DNA from: Cladopsammia gracilis
Lineage: Eukaryota > Cnidaria > Anthozoa > Scleractinia > Dendrophylliidae
Direction: 5' to 3'
Assembly: GCA_022457155.1 (NCBI GenBank)
Contig: JAJGOT010000051.1
Location: 594,501 to 658,500, forward strand
Length of the DNA stretch: 64,000 nt
The number at the start of each line of letters is the position of its first letter. Position 1 is the first letter of the stretch. The translations under genes were made by a program, and so were the position numbers. The notes beneath the pieces are model-generated. The model saw only the letters and a list, made by a program, of their open reading frames with translations, did not search any database and was not told the DNA's origin. Shown piece after piece: positions 34,477-46,883 of this stretch.

Positions 34477-35718
34477 CAGTAAAAACCCACGCATAAGAAC
34501 CTAAAATTTAAGAATCTGTTAGGCTAAAATTTTCATTTTAAAGCCCCTTTTCATAAGAACCTATTAAGAATAAAATGTTAATAGGTTCTTATTTCACAAA
34601 AATGCTGGCGCAGATGAAAATACAGAAAAAATTTTAGTCTAGGTTTACCTAGGTCAGTAAGATTCAAAGAATGAACGAAAATGAAAACCATATCATTTCT
34701 GCGCCAATACTGGATCACACAGTGCAATTGTATTAAGAATACAGTTCCATGTGTCTCTCTAACAACAACAAAACTTTATTAATAAGCAAATAAAATTACA
34801 AAAGTATTGCCCGCAGCTAGCAAGGCTATTCGAGGCGGGACAATGCATACAAAATATGAGAAATAAAGACTAAGGCTATTAACTGAGGAAAGTGAAAGTT
34901 TACAAATAAGTGAAATAAAAATCGTAAATATGGATGAGGACTAGATAACAGATTAAAGGAAAAAAAAAGAATTAAAAAAAATAAATTGTAAATTAGAAAC
35001 TAATAAGCAAGAGTTTAGTTTTCGACATTTTTGGCTAATTTTACCTTTTTAATTAAGGTGGGCGTATCAATATATTCCATTTCTCTTGTAGCGTATTATG
35101 AATGCAATGAATAAGTAGCGGAAAGAGAAATGATTTCCTTATGGACGAGGGAGGTCCTGGGTTTTGGTATTCAAATATATGATAATTAGGTGGTTTAAAA
35201 GTAATGTGTAACGGATATTTAGCCATTGTGGTTCTGGCACCTTTGTGTCGATATCTTCAACGTAATCGAGCTTTAAACTTTCGGATGGTTGTTGTCATTC
35301 TACTTCTGAATATGCCTAAAAACTCCTCATGAAGCGGATATGAACAAGTGTATAGCCGTACTGTGTTATACTAGGGTTTGTTATGTTTGTTAATAAATGG
35401 ACGATTTTGGGGCCAGAACCCAACCACCGCAATGTGCTGTTGTTGTTTGCTGTTCCAAGTTTCCGAGGACATTAAGGAAGTCATCTTCTCTCATTTTCGA
35501 AGTCACAGTTTTGGAAGCCCATTGAAACTTCCTTGCATCTATGTCATGCATCAATGGCTTTCCATATCACATATGCCCTGTAGTAATCTGTGCCCCTATC
35601 AAATTAAGAACCTATTTAAGAACCTAAGTAGCCTAAAATCCCACTAAATACCATTTTTGTAAGAACCTATTTAGGCTAAGTTGGAAAAATCTAGGCTCTT
35701 ATATGTGGGTGTTTACTG
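34477..35718. mobile_element. Tc1/mariner- or pogo-like non-autonomous element
   Basis: The ends CAGTAAAAACCCACGCATAA and inverted CAGTAAACACCCACATATAA are flanked by TA on both sides. The interior has several AAGAACCTA repeats and a reversed LINE-type tail near 34758 (AACAACAACAAAACTTTATT). No transposase frame is visible. Confidence 0.72.
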
Positions 35719-37020
35719 TATAAGGAGAGAAAAGCGGAGACCAACTAACACCCGAGGCTAACATTACCAGAGATACAGATCTGTCACCTTTCTTGTGCAG
35801 CATACAAAAAATAAACGTCTAAGTATATTTGAAACATCAGCAAATATAGAAGTGATAAACATAATAAAGTGTTTGACAACATTGCCCAATGTAGACGAGT
35901 ATACAGGGGCACTTTGTCTTCCGGTACCGAGAATTAACACAATCACAAATGCCTTGAGGGATCTCAAAATTGCCACTTTATTAAGTTTTCTCTAAGTTAT
36001 GTTTTTCTCTTGTCGCTGAATCCGCGCCTCACTGAACAAGCAAAACAAGTATACAATAATCTCACTAACATCAATGAATAATATGTGAACGAAATCGCAT
36101 GTGGACTGCTGCAAAATCAAAGTTTTCAACGAGATTTGAACTGGTGGCCTTCGCGTTGCGAGGTAGATGTTTTACCAGTACTTTTTTAACCATATGTTTT
36201 TTTAAATTTCTTCTCTAGTCTTAGGTAACAAAGTAACTACGTCTGTGTAGTTATTCCACTGATTTATTGCGGTTTTAAAACCTTTTCGTTTTCTGTCGGT
36301 GTACTATGTTTTCCATTTATAGTTGTATTCTCAGTACTAGAATATATTATATAATTCCAATACAAACCCTTACATTTTCGTAATTACGTAATGTACCAAT
36401 GACAACGTGCAATTAAACGGACGCATGCCTGAACACCTGTGGGTCTAATTTTGGCCAATTTTTGTGTCATTAAAACAATCGTATTTCCCCGAACAAGCGC
36501 CTGGGGCGATCATTTCAAATTTCATATATTAAGTGTCCTTTTAACATTATTGAACTGTCTTAAATTCTGGACAATCCGTGACAACAAACAGGAAGTAACT
36601 TCAACCTTTTAGCTATTACCTTATGCTCTCTGTCAAACTTCTTTTCATTGGATAGGGGTTCGTGATTATATCGGATTTCATGACAGTAAAGGAGCGCTTT
36701 ACTGGAGATGGTCACTTAATTGAGGAAATACGGTATCTGTAAGGGACCTCAATGGTGAAAAGGTCACGGATAGCTGCCCTCCCGGTGTCTAAAAAGATAG
36801 AAGTGAAATCTACGCCCCTGAAAGGTAGGGCAAATTCCATGGTTAAAAACAATCCCAAGAGTATCAAAAATCAAAATTCAAGAAATATCCCAAATTTATC
36901 TTTGTACATCTTTGAAAACCAAAATACGTACCATGCAAACGTATTGCCAAAGAGATTTGATTTGAATGCAGGTCACGCCATTTTTGAACTTAAATTTATA
37001 AAACCGAAAACGAGAATGCA
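35719..37020. other. Intergenic, unassigned
   Basis: Apart from the tRNA-like fragment at 36125-36183, nothing recognised; the frame at 36752-37102 runs into the Penelope-like remnant and has no domain. Confidence 0.45.
36125..36183 (-). other. tRNA-like / SINE-like fragment
   Basis: The minus strand has ACTGGTAAAACATCTACCTC followed by CACCAGTTCAAATCTCG, resembling a D-loop and a T-loop/B box. The acceptor stem is absent, so it is not a functional tRNA. Confidence 0.35.
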
Positions 37021-37715
37021 AGGGACCGTGAACGAAAATGCTGCTAGTATACACAGGATCTGTAAGAGATCTGATCAGCCAAAAATAAACAAAATACTAT
37101 AAGAAGCAAGGGCTGACAACAGCTATCCACAGTTGCATTTAAACTTTCGGTTTGGTCTCAATCATGCCATTGTTGCGTTACTTTTTCTACGCAGTTGTCA
37201 GCCCTTGCTTCTTATAGTATTTTGTTTATTTTTGGCTGATCAGATCTCTTACAGATCCTGTGTATACCAGCAGCATTTTTGTTCACGGACCCTTGCATTC
37301 TCGTTTTCATTTTATCTTTGGACCGTAGATCTTGGCAGATCCGTTATGCTGTGTTATTTTTTCACATGGTTTGGCCATGTTCTCTCTGGCAGATAGTTTT
37401 GCTATCGCCGCCTAGTTCAACGCAACAGTGGCATGATATTCTTAAATGTTTTGTTCATATTGTGTATGGCATAAGCTCATATCCGGAGTTTTTACCAAGT
37501 GCACATTAGTAAAGTGCTAACTCAGTCAGGTTAGTCACTCGAACTTGTTGCTACACTGTGCTGATGAGGGTTAACCGCTGATGAGCCGCAATAACGGCGA
37601 AATAGCTATCCACAGTTGACCACAGTTGCATTTAAACTTTCGGTTTGGTCTCAATCACGCCATTGTTGCGTTACTTTTTCTACGCAGTTGTCAGCCCTTG
37701 CTTCTTATAGTATTA
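37021..37715 (+). mobile_element. Penelope-like element remnant with inverted and direct repeats
   Basis: Segment 37021-37112 is repeated inverted at 37188-37300, forming a hairpin-like arrangement. A block beginning AGCTATCCACAGTTG at 37113 and running to about 37215 recurs directly at 37606-37715. The direct copy overlaps the hammerhead motif, and both copies contain the sequence downstream of the ribozyme cut site. Repeated termini carrying a hammerhead, with an inverted flank, fit the pseudo-LTR structure of Penelope-like retroelements. No reverse transcriptase or GIY-YIG frame is present, so this is a terminal remnant. Confidence 0.5.
37569..37621 (+). ncRNA. Hammerhead ribozyme core in a retroelement remnant
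   Basis: The strand reads as a type I hammerhead ribozyme. CTGATGA (37578-37584) and GAAA (37599-37602) are the two invariant core segments. Stem II is GCCG/CGGC with loop CAATAA. Stem III is the loopless three-pair TAG/CTA. The cleavage triplet ends TATC, with predicted cutting between 37610 and 37611. Stem I is formed by 37569-37575 with 37615-37621 (seven pairs including one G-U) plus the closing pair 37577-37611, separated by a small internal loop of the kind needed for loop-loop contacts. A minimal stem III is characteristic of the hammerheads in Penelope-like retroelements, which usually act as dimers. The flanks are repeated at 37113-37211. Confidence 0.75.
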
Positions 37716-38859
37716 AATTTATACACTTCTAATGAAGTTTTATTTTGTATTTTTTACCTTTATTATTTTGTGGCGTACCTGGAAACTAGCTCTTAAGCTA
37801 AGCGCACTGACCACGTTAAATAAAGGATTGATGGCATAATTGATTGATTGATTTTGCCGACAGGCTCAGAAGTTAGAACTGCTGTACACGACATGTTTCC
37901 ATAATTGACTCTAGGAGTGAACGGGTTAAAATACTTAATTTAAGTGCCACTGTAGAAATCTAAAAATAATTTCCGAAAATTTCCCCTTGAAAAAGAATAG
38001 TAAATTAAAACAAATTAAATAAAAAATATGCAGACATGAAATAGCAACATTCTTATTTGCTAAAATGATTTCGTTTGCCGATGAATGTTCACACTTTAAG
38101 TTCTACTTTATAATAACAAAAAAGAAACACTTCAAATATTTCTATTCTTCGAACTATTAAGATTCAAGATTGTTGTGAATTCCAACAGTTTGATTATTTG
38201 AATTGCTGTTGAACCATCTGGAGATACTCAGATATTCATATACAGACATACTCATATAATATAGTAATCCGACTACTAAATATCAAGTCTTTCGAATTCT
38301 AAACCGTAGGCAATTCTCATGCTCGGTAGGAACGCAATTACACTTTTGCTTGCTTGGAGAATTTCCGCCGAATTGACTTCAAAAGAGCGGAATTCTTCCA
38401 TCCGAAACTACAGAACGATAAATTGACACAAAGCACTGATACAACTGAATAAAACAGCAAAGCTGCCAAATAGACAGAATAAGCAATAAAATACATTCCA
38501 ACAAATTTCATCATGTTATCGAAGCTTTTGAATTAAATACTTGTCAATCACTTTTGTAGTGAACTCCCGCATGTGTTTTGTTTAATGCATGGTATCAAGT
38601 ACAGCTGCGCTCCTTGCCATATCGTATAAATCTGACCCTAGTGTTGCACCTCCGGCTGCAGAAACACGAGCCTATCAGATTCTATCGGTTCATAAGCGTA
38701 ATAATATTTTGACAAAGCAAAACAAAACCGACAAGACTACTTTAATTAATCAATTGATAAAAAACGCGTTAACATTTCATTTTCTTAACAGACAAAATTA
38801 ACCAAATCTAGACAATTCATAGCTAAATGACAACGAAAGTACGCTATGAGGCTTTTATT
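37716..38859. other. Intergenic, unassigned
   Basis: AT-rich; TTGATTGATTGATT at about 37840 is a short microsatellite. No exon found. Confidence 0.45.
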
Positions 38860-39050
38860 CTTCCCACTTTTCCGGATCGACTCCGTCAAATCAGCTCGCT
38901 CGCCCGCCTTCCGCGCATGCGTTGTGTGCCTGGATTAGGCCGCCAATAATTTGAATTGTCAATAAATCGGCAAAGCTAAAGAGACCTAACCAGTTACTGA
39001 GGGATTCGCTACTACTGACCAAGTCCCAGTTTTGAGAGAGTGGCTGGCAC
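38860..39050 (+). promoter_or_regulatory. Candidate promoter/5' region of gene 3, duplicated
   Basis: This segment ends about 120 bp before the gene 3 start codon and is CpG-richer than its surroundings. It exists in inverted orientation at 29960-30150. Its promoter role is inferred only from position; it may equally be a transposon fragment. Confidence 0.35.
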
Positions 39051-39172
39051 CGAACGAACTGCGGTCATTTTGCACGTGTCAAAACAAAACTCGCCATATT
39101 GTTTCCTTGGTCGATCAAACCTTTGCGTAAAACACGCCGCGGTGTACGTGTTAAATCAACAGAGCGAGCGTT

Positions 39173-39245
39173 ATGTGGACGGCCACCAAGTCCTTAAACC
39201 ATGTTCTGCTTTTTTTCGTGTGTGGATCAACTTTGTTCTTCTTAG
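39173..39245 (+). CDS. Gene 3, signal-peptide exon
   Basis: This first coding exon encodes 24 residues beginning MWTATKSLNHVLLFFVCGST and continuing into a Leu/Phe-rich end, a good signal peptide. It ends in a strong phase-1 donor, G|GTAAGTG. The join to the acceptor at 46883 gives Glu at the junction and leads through a short spacer into the SUEL domain. The intron is about 7.6 kb. The sequence 120-310 bp upstream (38860-39050) is repeated in inverted orientation at 29.96-30.15 kb, so the likely promoter or 5' UTR overlaps a duplicated segment. Confidence 0.75.
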
Positions 39246-42200
39246 GTAAGTGCAGTAAAGGTTTTCGTTCGTTAATATCTTCGTCAGTTGCAAAGATTGT
39301 AGCACTGTAGTACAAGCAATGAATGCATGCTGTCTAAACCCACTGCGTTATCAATTTCCGCATCGAAACGGAAAACGGGGTGAACCTTTAATATTAAGTA
39401 CCTTAGAGCACATACTAAATTTTCTGTTGTTCTTAGGCATGTACTGATTCAATCGTAGCGAAGGTCTCTGTTTCATAGCTGAAACGCAAATCTCTCTTTA
39501 ATACAAAGTTTACGTTTTCTGGATAATCTTGTTTGGAATTCATAAAGCTTACTGGGTTTAGCAGAATCCATCCTTTTTCCGCCAAAATTAGATTAATTTG
39601 AAGCAGATTTGTTTTCTTCGATATGCGAGAAATGGTGTTCTGTTTACATAATGTAAAATACTTTTTAACTCCAATCGTTTCATCATGTACGAAAAATGTC
39701 GACAGCTTTGCTTTTATTTGACATAAAAATTTATTTTACAAACAGTATCGCTGTTTTTAATAACCGCGCGGAATTTAAATACCGTGGGAACTGTGCCAGA
39801 AGTCGAAGGAACCAAACATTCATTAACGCAAGCACATAAAAAAGAAAAAAAGAAAACATACTCGCAAGAATGAAAAGAAGCGGGCATATTTATCATTTCT
39901 TCTTTACAGAAGTGAATTAAATATTTATTTGCTGCGTGAGCTAAATAAGATAAAAGACCCGTTTGAGTACATTGCCGCAAAATGTTTTGTGCTTTCGCGC
40001 TGTGGGCTTTAAAGAATCCCTGCCAAGAGAGATCGATGATGCTTGGAGCAGGTTTAATGTGAAAGCTGCTAATTTTATTTCGCTAGAGTTGCCAAAAAGA
40101 TAAATATAAATATCTTGCCCGCATCAAGCAAAAACACTGGAATTGATTAATTTTCACTGATTGTATGTCTGATACCTCGCTTACTGCATGGGTCCACGAA
40201 CGTTATTTTTAGCCAGTGAAGTCCTCTGATTTGTAAACAGAACGAAAAGCACGGAAAGTTTAATTCTTTTTGATCCGTGTCATTTAGTTCAGGAATAATG
40301 AATTGTAAATAAGGCCATCGTGTTTGCTCATGTTACTACAGGCTTCAAGGAAAATAAATTTTAAGGCACCACGGGAAACTTCAAGAATTTCACCCAATTC
40401 TGCGGCATGATTCGAGATATCACGGAAGTCTTCTGTTTTTTTCTTTTTTGTTTCTAACAAGCTAAGGCGGAGAGTATGTTTATCTCTTTGTAAAATCGTT
40501 AAAGGTAATTATCGGTTCGTTATTACCGCAGGGCAGCCAATCGCTTTAAAGGAAGATTATTAGAATGAATTTTTGTGTCACGAACAATGAAATCTTCAAA
40601 GCAAGAACTTTGTTTTCTTGTTTTTATCAAGAAATGTGGCTTACTGTCGAGTGATTTGGCAATTCGCACTTGTGTGTGAACTGCAATGTATTCGGGTGAT
40701 GTTCTTGTGTAGTGAAAAGCTCTTCGTTGGGTAATTCAATGTCTTTGTTTCCTCTGAAGATAATCTGTCGTCTTAAAATAATTACCCTTTCAATTAAGAT
40801 AATTCGTCTTTGATCTTGAAAGACAGCTCCTTAAAGAATTTCATTTATCGAAAAACAAAAAGTAATTAAACTACGTCCAATGTACAAAAATGAATTCATA
40901 TGCAAATCAAAAGACGCTTTTGAGCGCGTACGATAAACAAAAGATTATTTGGGTTTCGTTTACCTCCAATTTCGCGCCTCGAATGCCAAAACGTACAGAA
41001 CGTACGCTAAGTGTATTTATTTTGGATAAATATATTGCTTTTATTACTCACGAAATAATTTCTCGTCTCATCTAAGTGGGAAGACTACAAATTAGTCGCT
41101 TACGAATTCAATATTTCTTTTTTTTATAAAAAACGGTGAATGTATCCCTTTTTTAAAAGAAAAATCATGGTTATGAAAACATGAACTTGGAATAATAACA
41201 GGAAACCTTAACATTTTAAGAATCATTGACAACTACTGTAGCGTTATGAATAGATCAATGTACATTTCAAATAAACTAGCAGAACGGGAAAGCAGTTAAC
41301 GAGAAGGAATGCGGCACAATTCGATAAAAAAGCGTTTCCTGTTGTTGGCAAAAAGATCGTTAATTAGCATCTCTAACTTATATGGGTTGCAGAGGAATTT
41401 AAGAGAAGACGGCAAACAAGAACTTAATGAAGTCGCCGAACGCTTTCTTTTTAGGCTCTAAATTTAGAAAGATCAAAACTTCCCGTTTTCAGTTTTGAAC
41501 AGTTATTTTAAGTTTCTATTATCATTTTTCCTCGTGCAAGAACTGATGGTTTTAGATGTCTCAGGGTAACTATCCGGCTCAGTTGAATGATTTTTACAAT
41601 TGATCAAGACCGAATTTCTCCTCGTAGAGTCAGTTTAATATTACAAGCGCAAAACTCCCTAATACAGACTAAATTGCATTATTAACTTAGAGATATAGTA
41701 ATGGTTTTCTGTTACTTAATAGTGTAGAAAGAAACGTAAGTCGAGTATAAAGTAGTATTGCATGTTTTGAGCTTGGAATTGAAAGGGCTTTGGCAATAAT
41801 TATTTTTTGTGCTTTGAAGCTTTCCGGAATTTGGCTCGCCATAGGCCAAAGGGGTACATGTAGGTCGTCAGCCACATTTTTCCGGCCTTATATTCGACTG
41901 TTCTGGAGTAGAAGCTTACAGCACGGCATGGCTGAAGCGAATATTTGGCTGTCATATTTTGCGTAATGCAAGAGAAAATGTCATGCACTTCTAACTTTTG
42001 AGTCGGTCGACGAAATCCTTTGGTGTTAACCATTCAAACGAAACCTCTTCGGCAGTATTTTTGCATGGTACCATATGTTTTTCAATGTGATTTTACAAAA
42101 TGCAGGCCAATGTAGTTTGGGATTTTTCACATGCGACACAACGAGGACCTCAGAGGAGGTCTGCCTTCATTAATTGAATAAACAAACAGTGATTTACGGT

Positions 42201-42970
42201 TTAAGGGTCGTTAAATTGCCTTTTTTCCTGTTGACGCCCGATACTCCACCATTAGCGTTCGTGCGCGTTCGTGATCGCGCTTTCTTATACTGCTTATACA
42301 AACTGGAGTATTTCCAAACCAAGTTAAGCATATAAAAACGTCCATTCCAGACAGGTATCATGATTTAAAAACAATAACACTGTAATAAAACAAGGCCACA
42401 GTGACGAACCGATGTGGATAACGGTCTGCGATATGCATATCTCAAAACTCCCATTAAAAGGCATTTCGAGCTCGAGAGCTAATTTTTAAAATTATTTTGA
42501 CCAGTTTTTGTTGACGTTTCCCTATACCTCTTTGCGAAAACGAAAAAACATCGGACCTTTTCACGCATCACAAATAGCTACAAAAGTTCTTTCACATTCA
42601 CGCAAACATAGCTATAGAGGAAATCTCATTCTCCTGATCACAGCATTGTCTCTTTTAGATAACATCATGAGTGATATAATGTAGATATAAGACACAAATT
42701 TATGAAAACACTAAAATACACAGAAATGAACTCAAGCAAAACTAAATCGGATTCACGAATCATGTTTAATTCAGCACTTAGTTCACGGGTTATGCCAAAG
42801 TAAAAGATTGCATTCATAATCACGTTAAAATATCTTGAGATTAAAAATCACGAATCACAAATAGATAAAATTCTTAATCACATTTCACGGAAAAAAATAA
42901 TCCTATTCACATTTCACGTAAAAAGTATAGGGGACCCTCTTTGTTTTTGGAGCCAGTTTTTTTTGCCATC
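39246..42970. other. Gene 3 intron 1, left part
   Basis: AT-rich, without clear repeats or exons. Part of 42760-42930 repeats words such as AATCACATTTCACG, probably a decayed element. Confidence 0.45.
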
Positions 42971-43122
42971 CTCGGAGACCCAGGGGCGGTTAGTCGGAGC
43001 AGGACGAATTAAAAACCGCTTAAGATTTCAAGAGCGGGCAACTTTTGTCGCGCCAATTTTTGCTGTTTTTTTTTTTGCATCGTTCCGTTCCGACCAACCG
43101 CCCCTGAGTCTCTATAGCTGTA
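42971..43122. mobile_element. Short MITE with CAGGGGCGGTTAGTCGG termini
   Basis: GAGACCCAGGGGCGGTTAGT and the inverted GAGACTCAGGGGCGGTTGGT bound a 150-bp element in intron 1 of gene 3. Confidence 0.75.
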
Positions 43123-43427
43123 GCATTCTTGTTTCAGTACTATTCTGTCAATAACTAGCTTTTCGGGCAAGAAAACTAGACGGGACTGTTGAGAAACATA
43201 GATTCAAATATAGTAGAAGTATTTTATAATTGAAGAGACCGTTTATCTGCAAAAAACCGCATCACTTGATTCAAAGATATTTATAGAAGTACTTATAGTT
43301 CTGCAGAAAAACTCATCACTAACAGAAAACAAGACAGGCGAAATTAGTGAAACAAACAGGCAGATACTCTTAATCATAGGAATAGCCAACATTGCATTTT
43401 ATTCTGTCTGTTGTCTCATCGAACGAA

Positions 43428-43858
43428 CCCGGGGGGGGGGGGTTACTCCCTATAATGGGCTATACGGGGATGCTCCGCCCGAAAGGGGTATTTTTTTTAG
43501 GCTGGAGGTATATGAAAGGGTCGTGATTTCACGAGTTGAAGTATATGAAAGGGTAGGGATTTTACGAAGAATAGGAAAGGGTACCGAAAACACGCGGTTG
43601 AGGCGTAAAAAATGTAGGGAAAACTGCCATTTAAGTCTTATAAAAAGGGCCTTTCAAAATATATCAAACAGACGCACGTAAAGGCCATATGAAAGGGGTA
43701 CCATTTTCATTGAAAGGTATATGAAAGGGGTACCATTTTCAATGAAAGGTATATGAAAGGGGTACCTTTTCTGTCAAAAACGGTATATGAAAGGGTAAGG
43801 GTTTGGACCTCGGGGCGGAGCATCCCCGTACAAAACTTTGTTGGGTACCCCCCCCGGG
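43428..43858. mobile_element. hAT-like MITE, GGTATATGAAAGGGG family, copy 2
   Basis: Same family as 9447-9822, in the same orientation, with one extra internal unit. The termini are CCCGGGGGGGG and CCCCCCCCGGG. It is flanked by the 8-bp duplication CGAACGAA (43420-43427 and 43859-43866). It lies in intron 1 of gene 3. Confidence 0.88.
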
Positions 43859-43866
43859 CGAACGAA

Positions 43867-46065
43867 CAGGGCATCATTGATAGCTTTCAATGATTAGAGC
43901 CGCAAAGAAAACATCACTTCCCTTTACAATTAATTTAAGTCAGGTTTTAAACATAAAGCAATTATGTTAGTGATAACCTTTGGCCTTTTCATGCCGCAAA
44001 TGCCAATTTTCGTAAATCAAGACAGACTGTCAAGTTGGCGGCCATTTGCTAGTAGCTGTTTGACCTTTTCCTTGGTGTCCATCTATTAACTATTAACTAC
44101 AAATTCTAATTTTAAAACTTCACTAAATCTTCAATATTTCTTATTTCTCTAAATTTAACAAATCCTTTGAAAAAACTGTTTCCTCCCCAAAATACCCCCA
44201 AATCACCCCCACATTTACAAAACATCCCACAACATAGATTCATGAGATGAATGAAGGGTTTTTGGATTGCTTGAAATGTGAACGAGATACTTCCATTAAA
44301 GCCATGTTAAGTGGCCGAAAAATGCCGCCATCTTGAATTGAAGGTTAAACCTAATTTCCTGACGAGACAGCGGCAATTTCAAGATAGACCATTATGGTAA
44401 TAACAGTAGTGTAAATTCAATACCGGTATATAATTTCTTTGCATCAAATTTTCCGGGATAATAAAAGGGTAAGTCATGAGAACTGCATTAAGTGTTTGAA
44501 AACTCAGAAACGAAATTGTCAGCCTTTTTACGACTTAAGATTTTTACTTTACTGATTTTGGCTGTCGTTAAATATTGTTTTCAATTTGTGGCAGAGGAAT
44601 GCGCCTACACATCGCGGCATGTGTACTTTATTGATAATCTACCATGTTATTAGGTATCTGTTTATTATTAGGTATCTATTAGGCATTATTAGATATCTGT
44701 CATAATATTAGGTTGGCTTTGTACTTAGTAGGATCATGTGGAATATGCGCTAAACATTGTGATAAGCAAGAGTTACGAACTATACAACCACGAGGCCAAA
44801 ACAGGCTCCTAAAGTTTTAAGTCGCAAGTCCCTGAAATCGCAGATAAATTACACGATTATCTCTTACGAAGGCCAAACTGATACACAGTGGACGTTGCCT
44901 TCGACTTTACTGCAAAGTGAAGACCATAAAAATATTTCAGGTAGAGAGAAGCCTTTGATAAAACAGCTGCAGCTACAAATTAACTTGTAAAAGAGCGAAT
45001 TAAAGTTTGTGCGCCATTATTTGTTTAAGTGGATAGTAATTAGATGTCGCTCAACAAAAGAAATTGATATCAAACATAAGATATTTGAAACAAGTGTAGT
45101 TTTTGATAAGCAAAAGTCATCAAGTTTAACTTTGCCCCACCTAGAATTATGAGTCTTGCAACGTGCATAGTTCTGACCGTTTTCAGTCTATGGATGAAAC
45201 CAAGGGAAACCTCATTTTGTCTTATGTGACTTCTTCACCCATTTGAAGTACAGGGTAAAACTCGTTGTAATCATTTAATTAAAATCACATCAGACCTTTT
45301 AAATCCATCTTATCCCAAGAAATGATTTCTACTTTTATTAACTCCTATGAAGACATTGGTATGTTACGCAAATTTCACCCGTCGCTTCGTGAGTGAAAAC
45401 CATCTTTTAGGAGCCGAGAGAGAGAGATTTAGAACCACTCCCGGGCCTCCTTTCATTGTGCACGAAACAGAAAATATTTTAATTTCTCTAAATTTGGCGC
45501 AGTGCAGTGTTATCGCATTGGCTTTCTTCTTCAAGAAAACAAAGAAGATACTTACTTACTAAGGTGTTGTTATGGAAACAAAAATCAAATTAACAAATTT
45601 AGCTCACAAGCATTTCATTGAAATAAATGAAAAGCACAAGAGATTTTGGAATCAACTAGGATATCGAAAGGACTTGCTCCTGTAAAGGAATGTGTGAATG
45701 AACTGATCAGAATAAGTCGGTTACATGTACTGCTAATTTGTTAACTCCTTCACTTGGGAATGCACAGTCAAACCGTTTAAGGTTTTTAAACAGTTGTTTC
45801 ATCAAACGTCATTTGATGTAGTTCTAAATTTTGAGTCTGTGTAGGGTCATTCCTCAGTAAAGTGTGACCATTCAAATAAAAGCTATATAGAGAAAAAAAA
45901 TTGACGCTGTTAGTTTTCTCGATATTTTTCAAACTGTAATTTCAATTAGACTTCCTGTCAAATTTATAATTGGCTACCACAGGGTATAGTAGTAGAAGTG
46001 ACCTTTGTCTCCACTTCCTGTGTCTTTGCCAAAACCTTGCGACAATTGACCACAGTTTTACAAAA
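43867..46065. other. Gene 3 intron 1, right part
   Basis: Nothing recognised except a short run of TTATTAGGTATCT repeats (44647-44700). Confidence 0.45.
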
Positions 46066-46310
46066 GAGCAGTGTTCAATTCGAGTGCCGTAAGACCAAAA
46101 CGAAAGTATAATTATTCTGGCCAATCACAACAGACGCAGACGATCTCATAAACCAATCAGAACTCGTAGGAAATACATGCAGTCAGCGCCAAGCGCGGGA
46201 AAACGCGTGCAGGCAAGTGACGTTTGGTTTTGGTTTTACTTCTGATTGGTTGAGAAAGTGGCGCGAGATTTTTAGCCAATAACAAAGCGTAGCAACGCAA
46301 GACTTAAAAG
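46066..46310. mobile_element. CCAAT-rich MITE, copy 3
   Basis: It is collinear with 1068-1348: terminal GTGTTCAATT, CCAATCACA, AACCAATCAGA, CAGCGCCAAGCGCGGGAAA, TTTGGTTTTGG, TGATTGGTTGAGAAAGTGGC and AGCAACGCAA. It lies in intron 1 of gene 3, about 570 bp before the SUEL exon. Confidence 0.7.
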
Positions 46311-46883
46311 GTCTTAAAATCTTCTGCTGAAAAGGCCAGAAGAGAAGAATTAATGAAGTGTTTTATATTATTATTGTTCTTTAAGTGCTAACAGATATTA
46401 TCCAACAAAAAATCAAATAATCTACTAAATGGAGAAATAAAATCCGACAATATGTAGAGGTCGTGATTTTAACTATTCTCGGCGTTTACAACAGTAGAAT
46501 TAGAAAATAACTTCTTGTTGTTGCTAACGAATTTGCTGGATATAATGAAAATATTAAAAAACAAACGCTACTGTGCAAAAGTATTGTACAAGAGGTGAGT
46601 TCATTTGAATTGTCACACCACAGATTTAAACAAAATAATTGCTGTTGCTTTGTCAGTGTTGTTTTTCCTGATCATTCAAAATTTTTTATGAAGACCGATC
46701 AATTGCAAGGTTGTCACTGAGCTCATGTTTGATGATTTATTCAGTGAAAGCACGATTGTTTTTATTTAGGTTAGTCTCCACCATAATTGACATAATTTAC
46801 TACAGTCTTGTTATAATAAGTTAAAAACTCTTTTGGAGTTAGTTGAAATCACAATTTTATATATAACGTCGATTCGTTTCCAG
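46311..46883. other. Gene 3 intron 1, end
   Basis: AT-rich intron sequence leading to the acceptor CGTTTCCAG. Confidence 0.6.

Noticed and set aside
40890..41075. 61-codon frame in intron 1 of gene 3
   Set aside because: No domain, no splice context and no similarity to the lectin exons.
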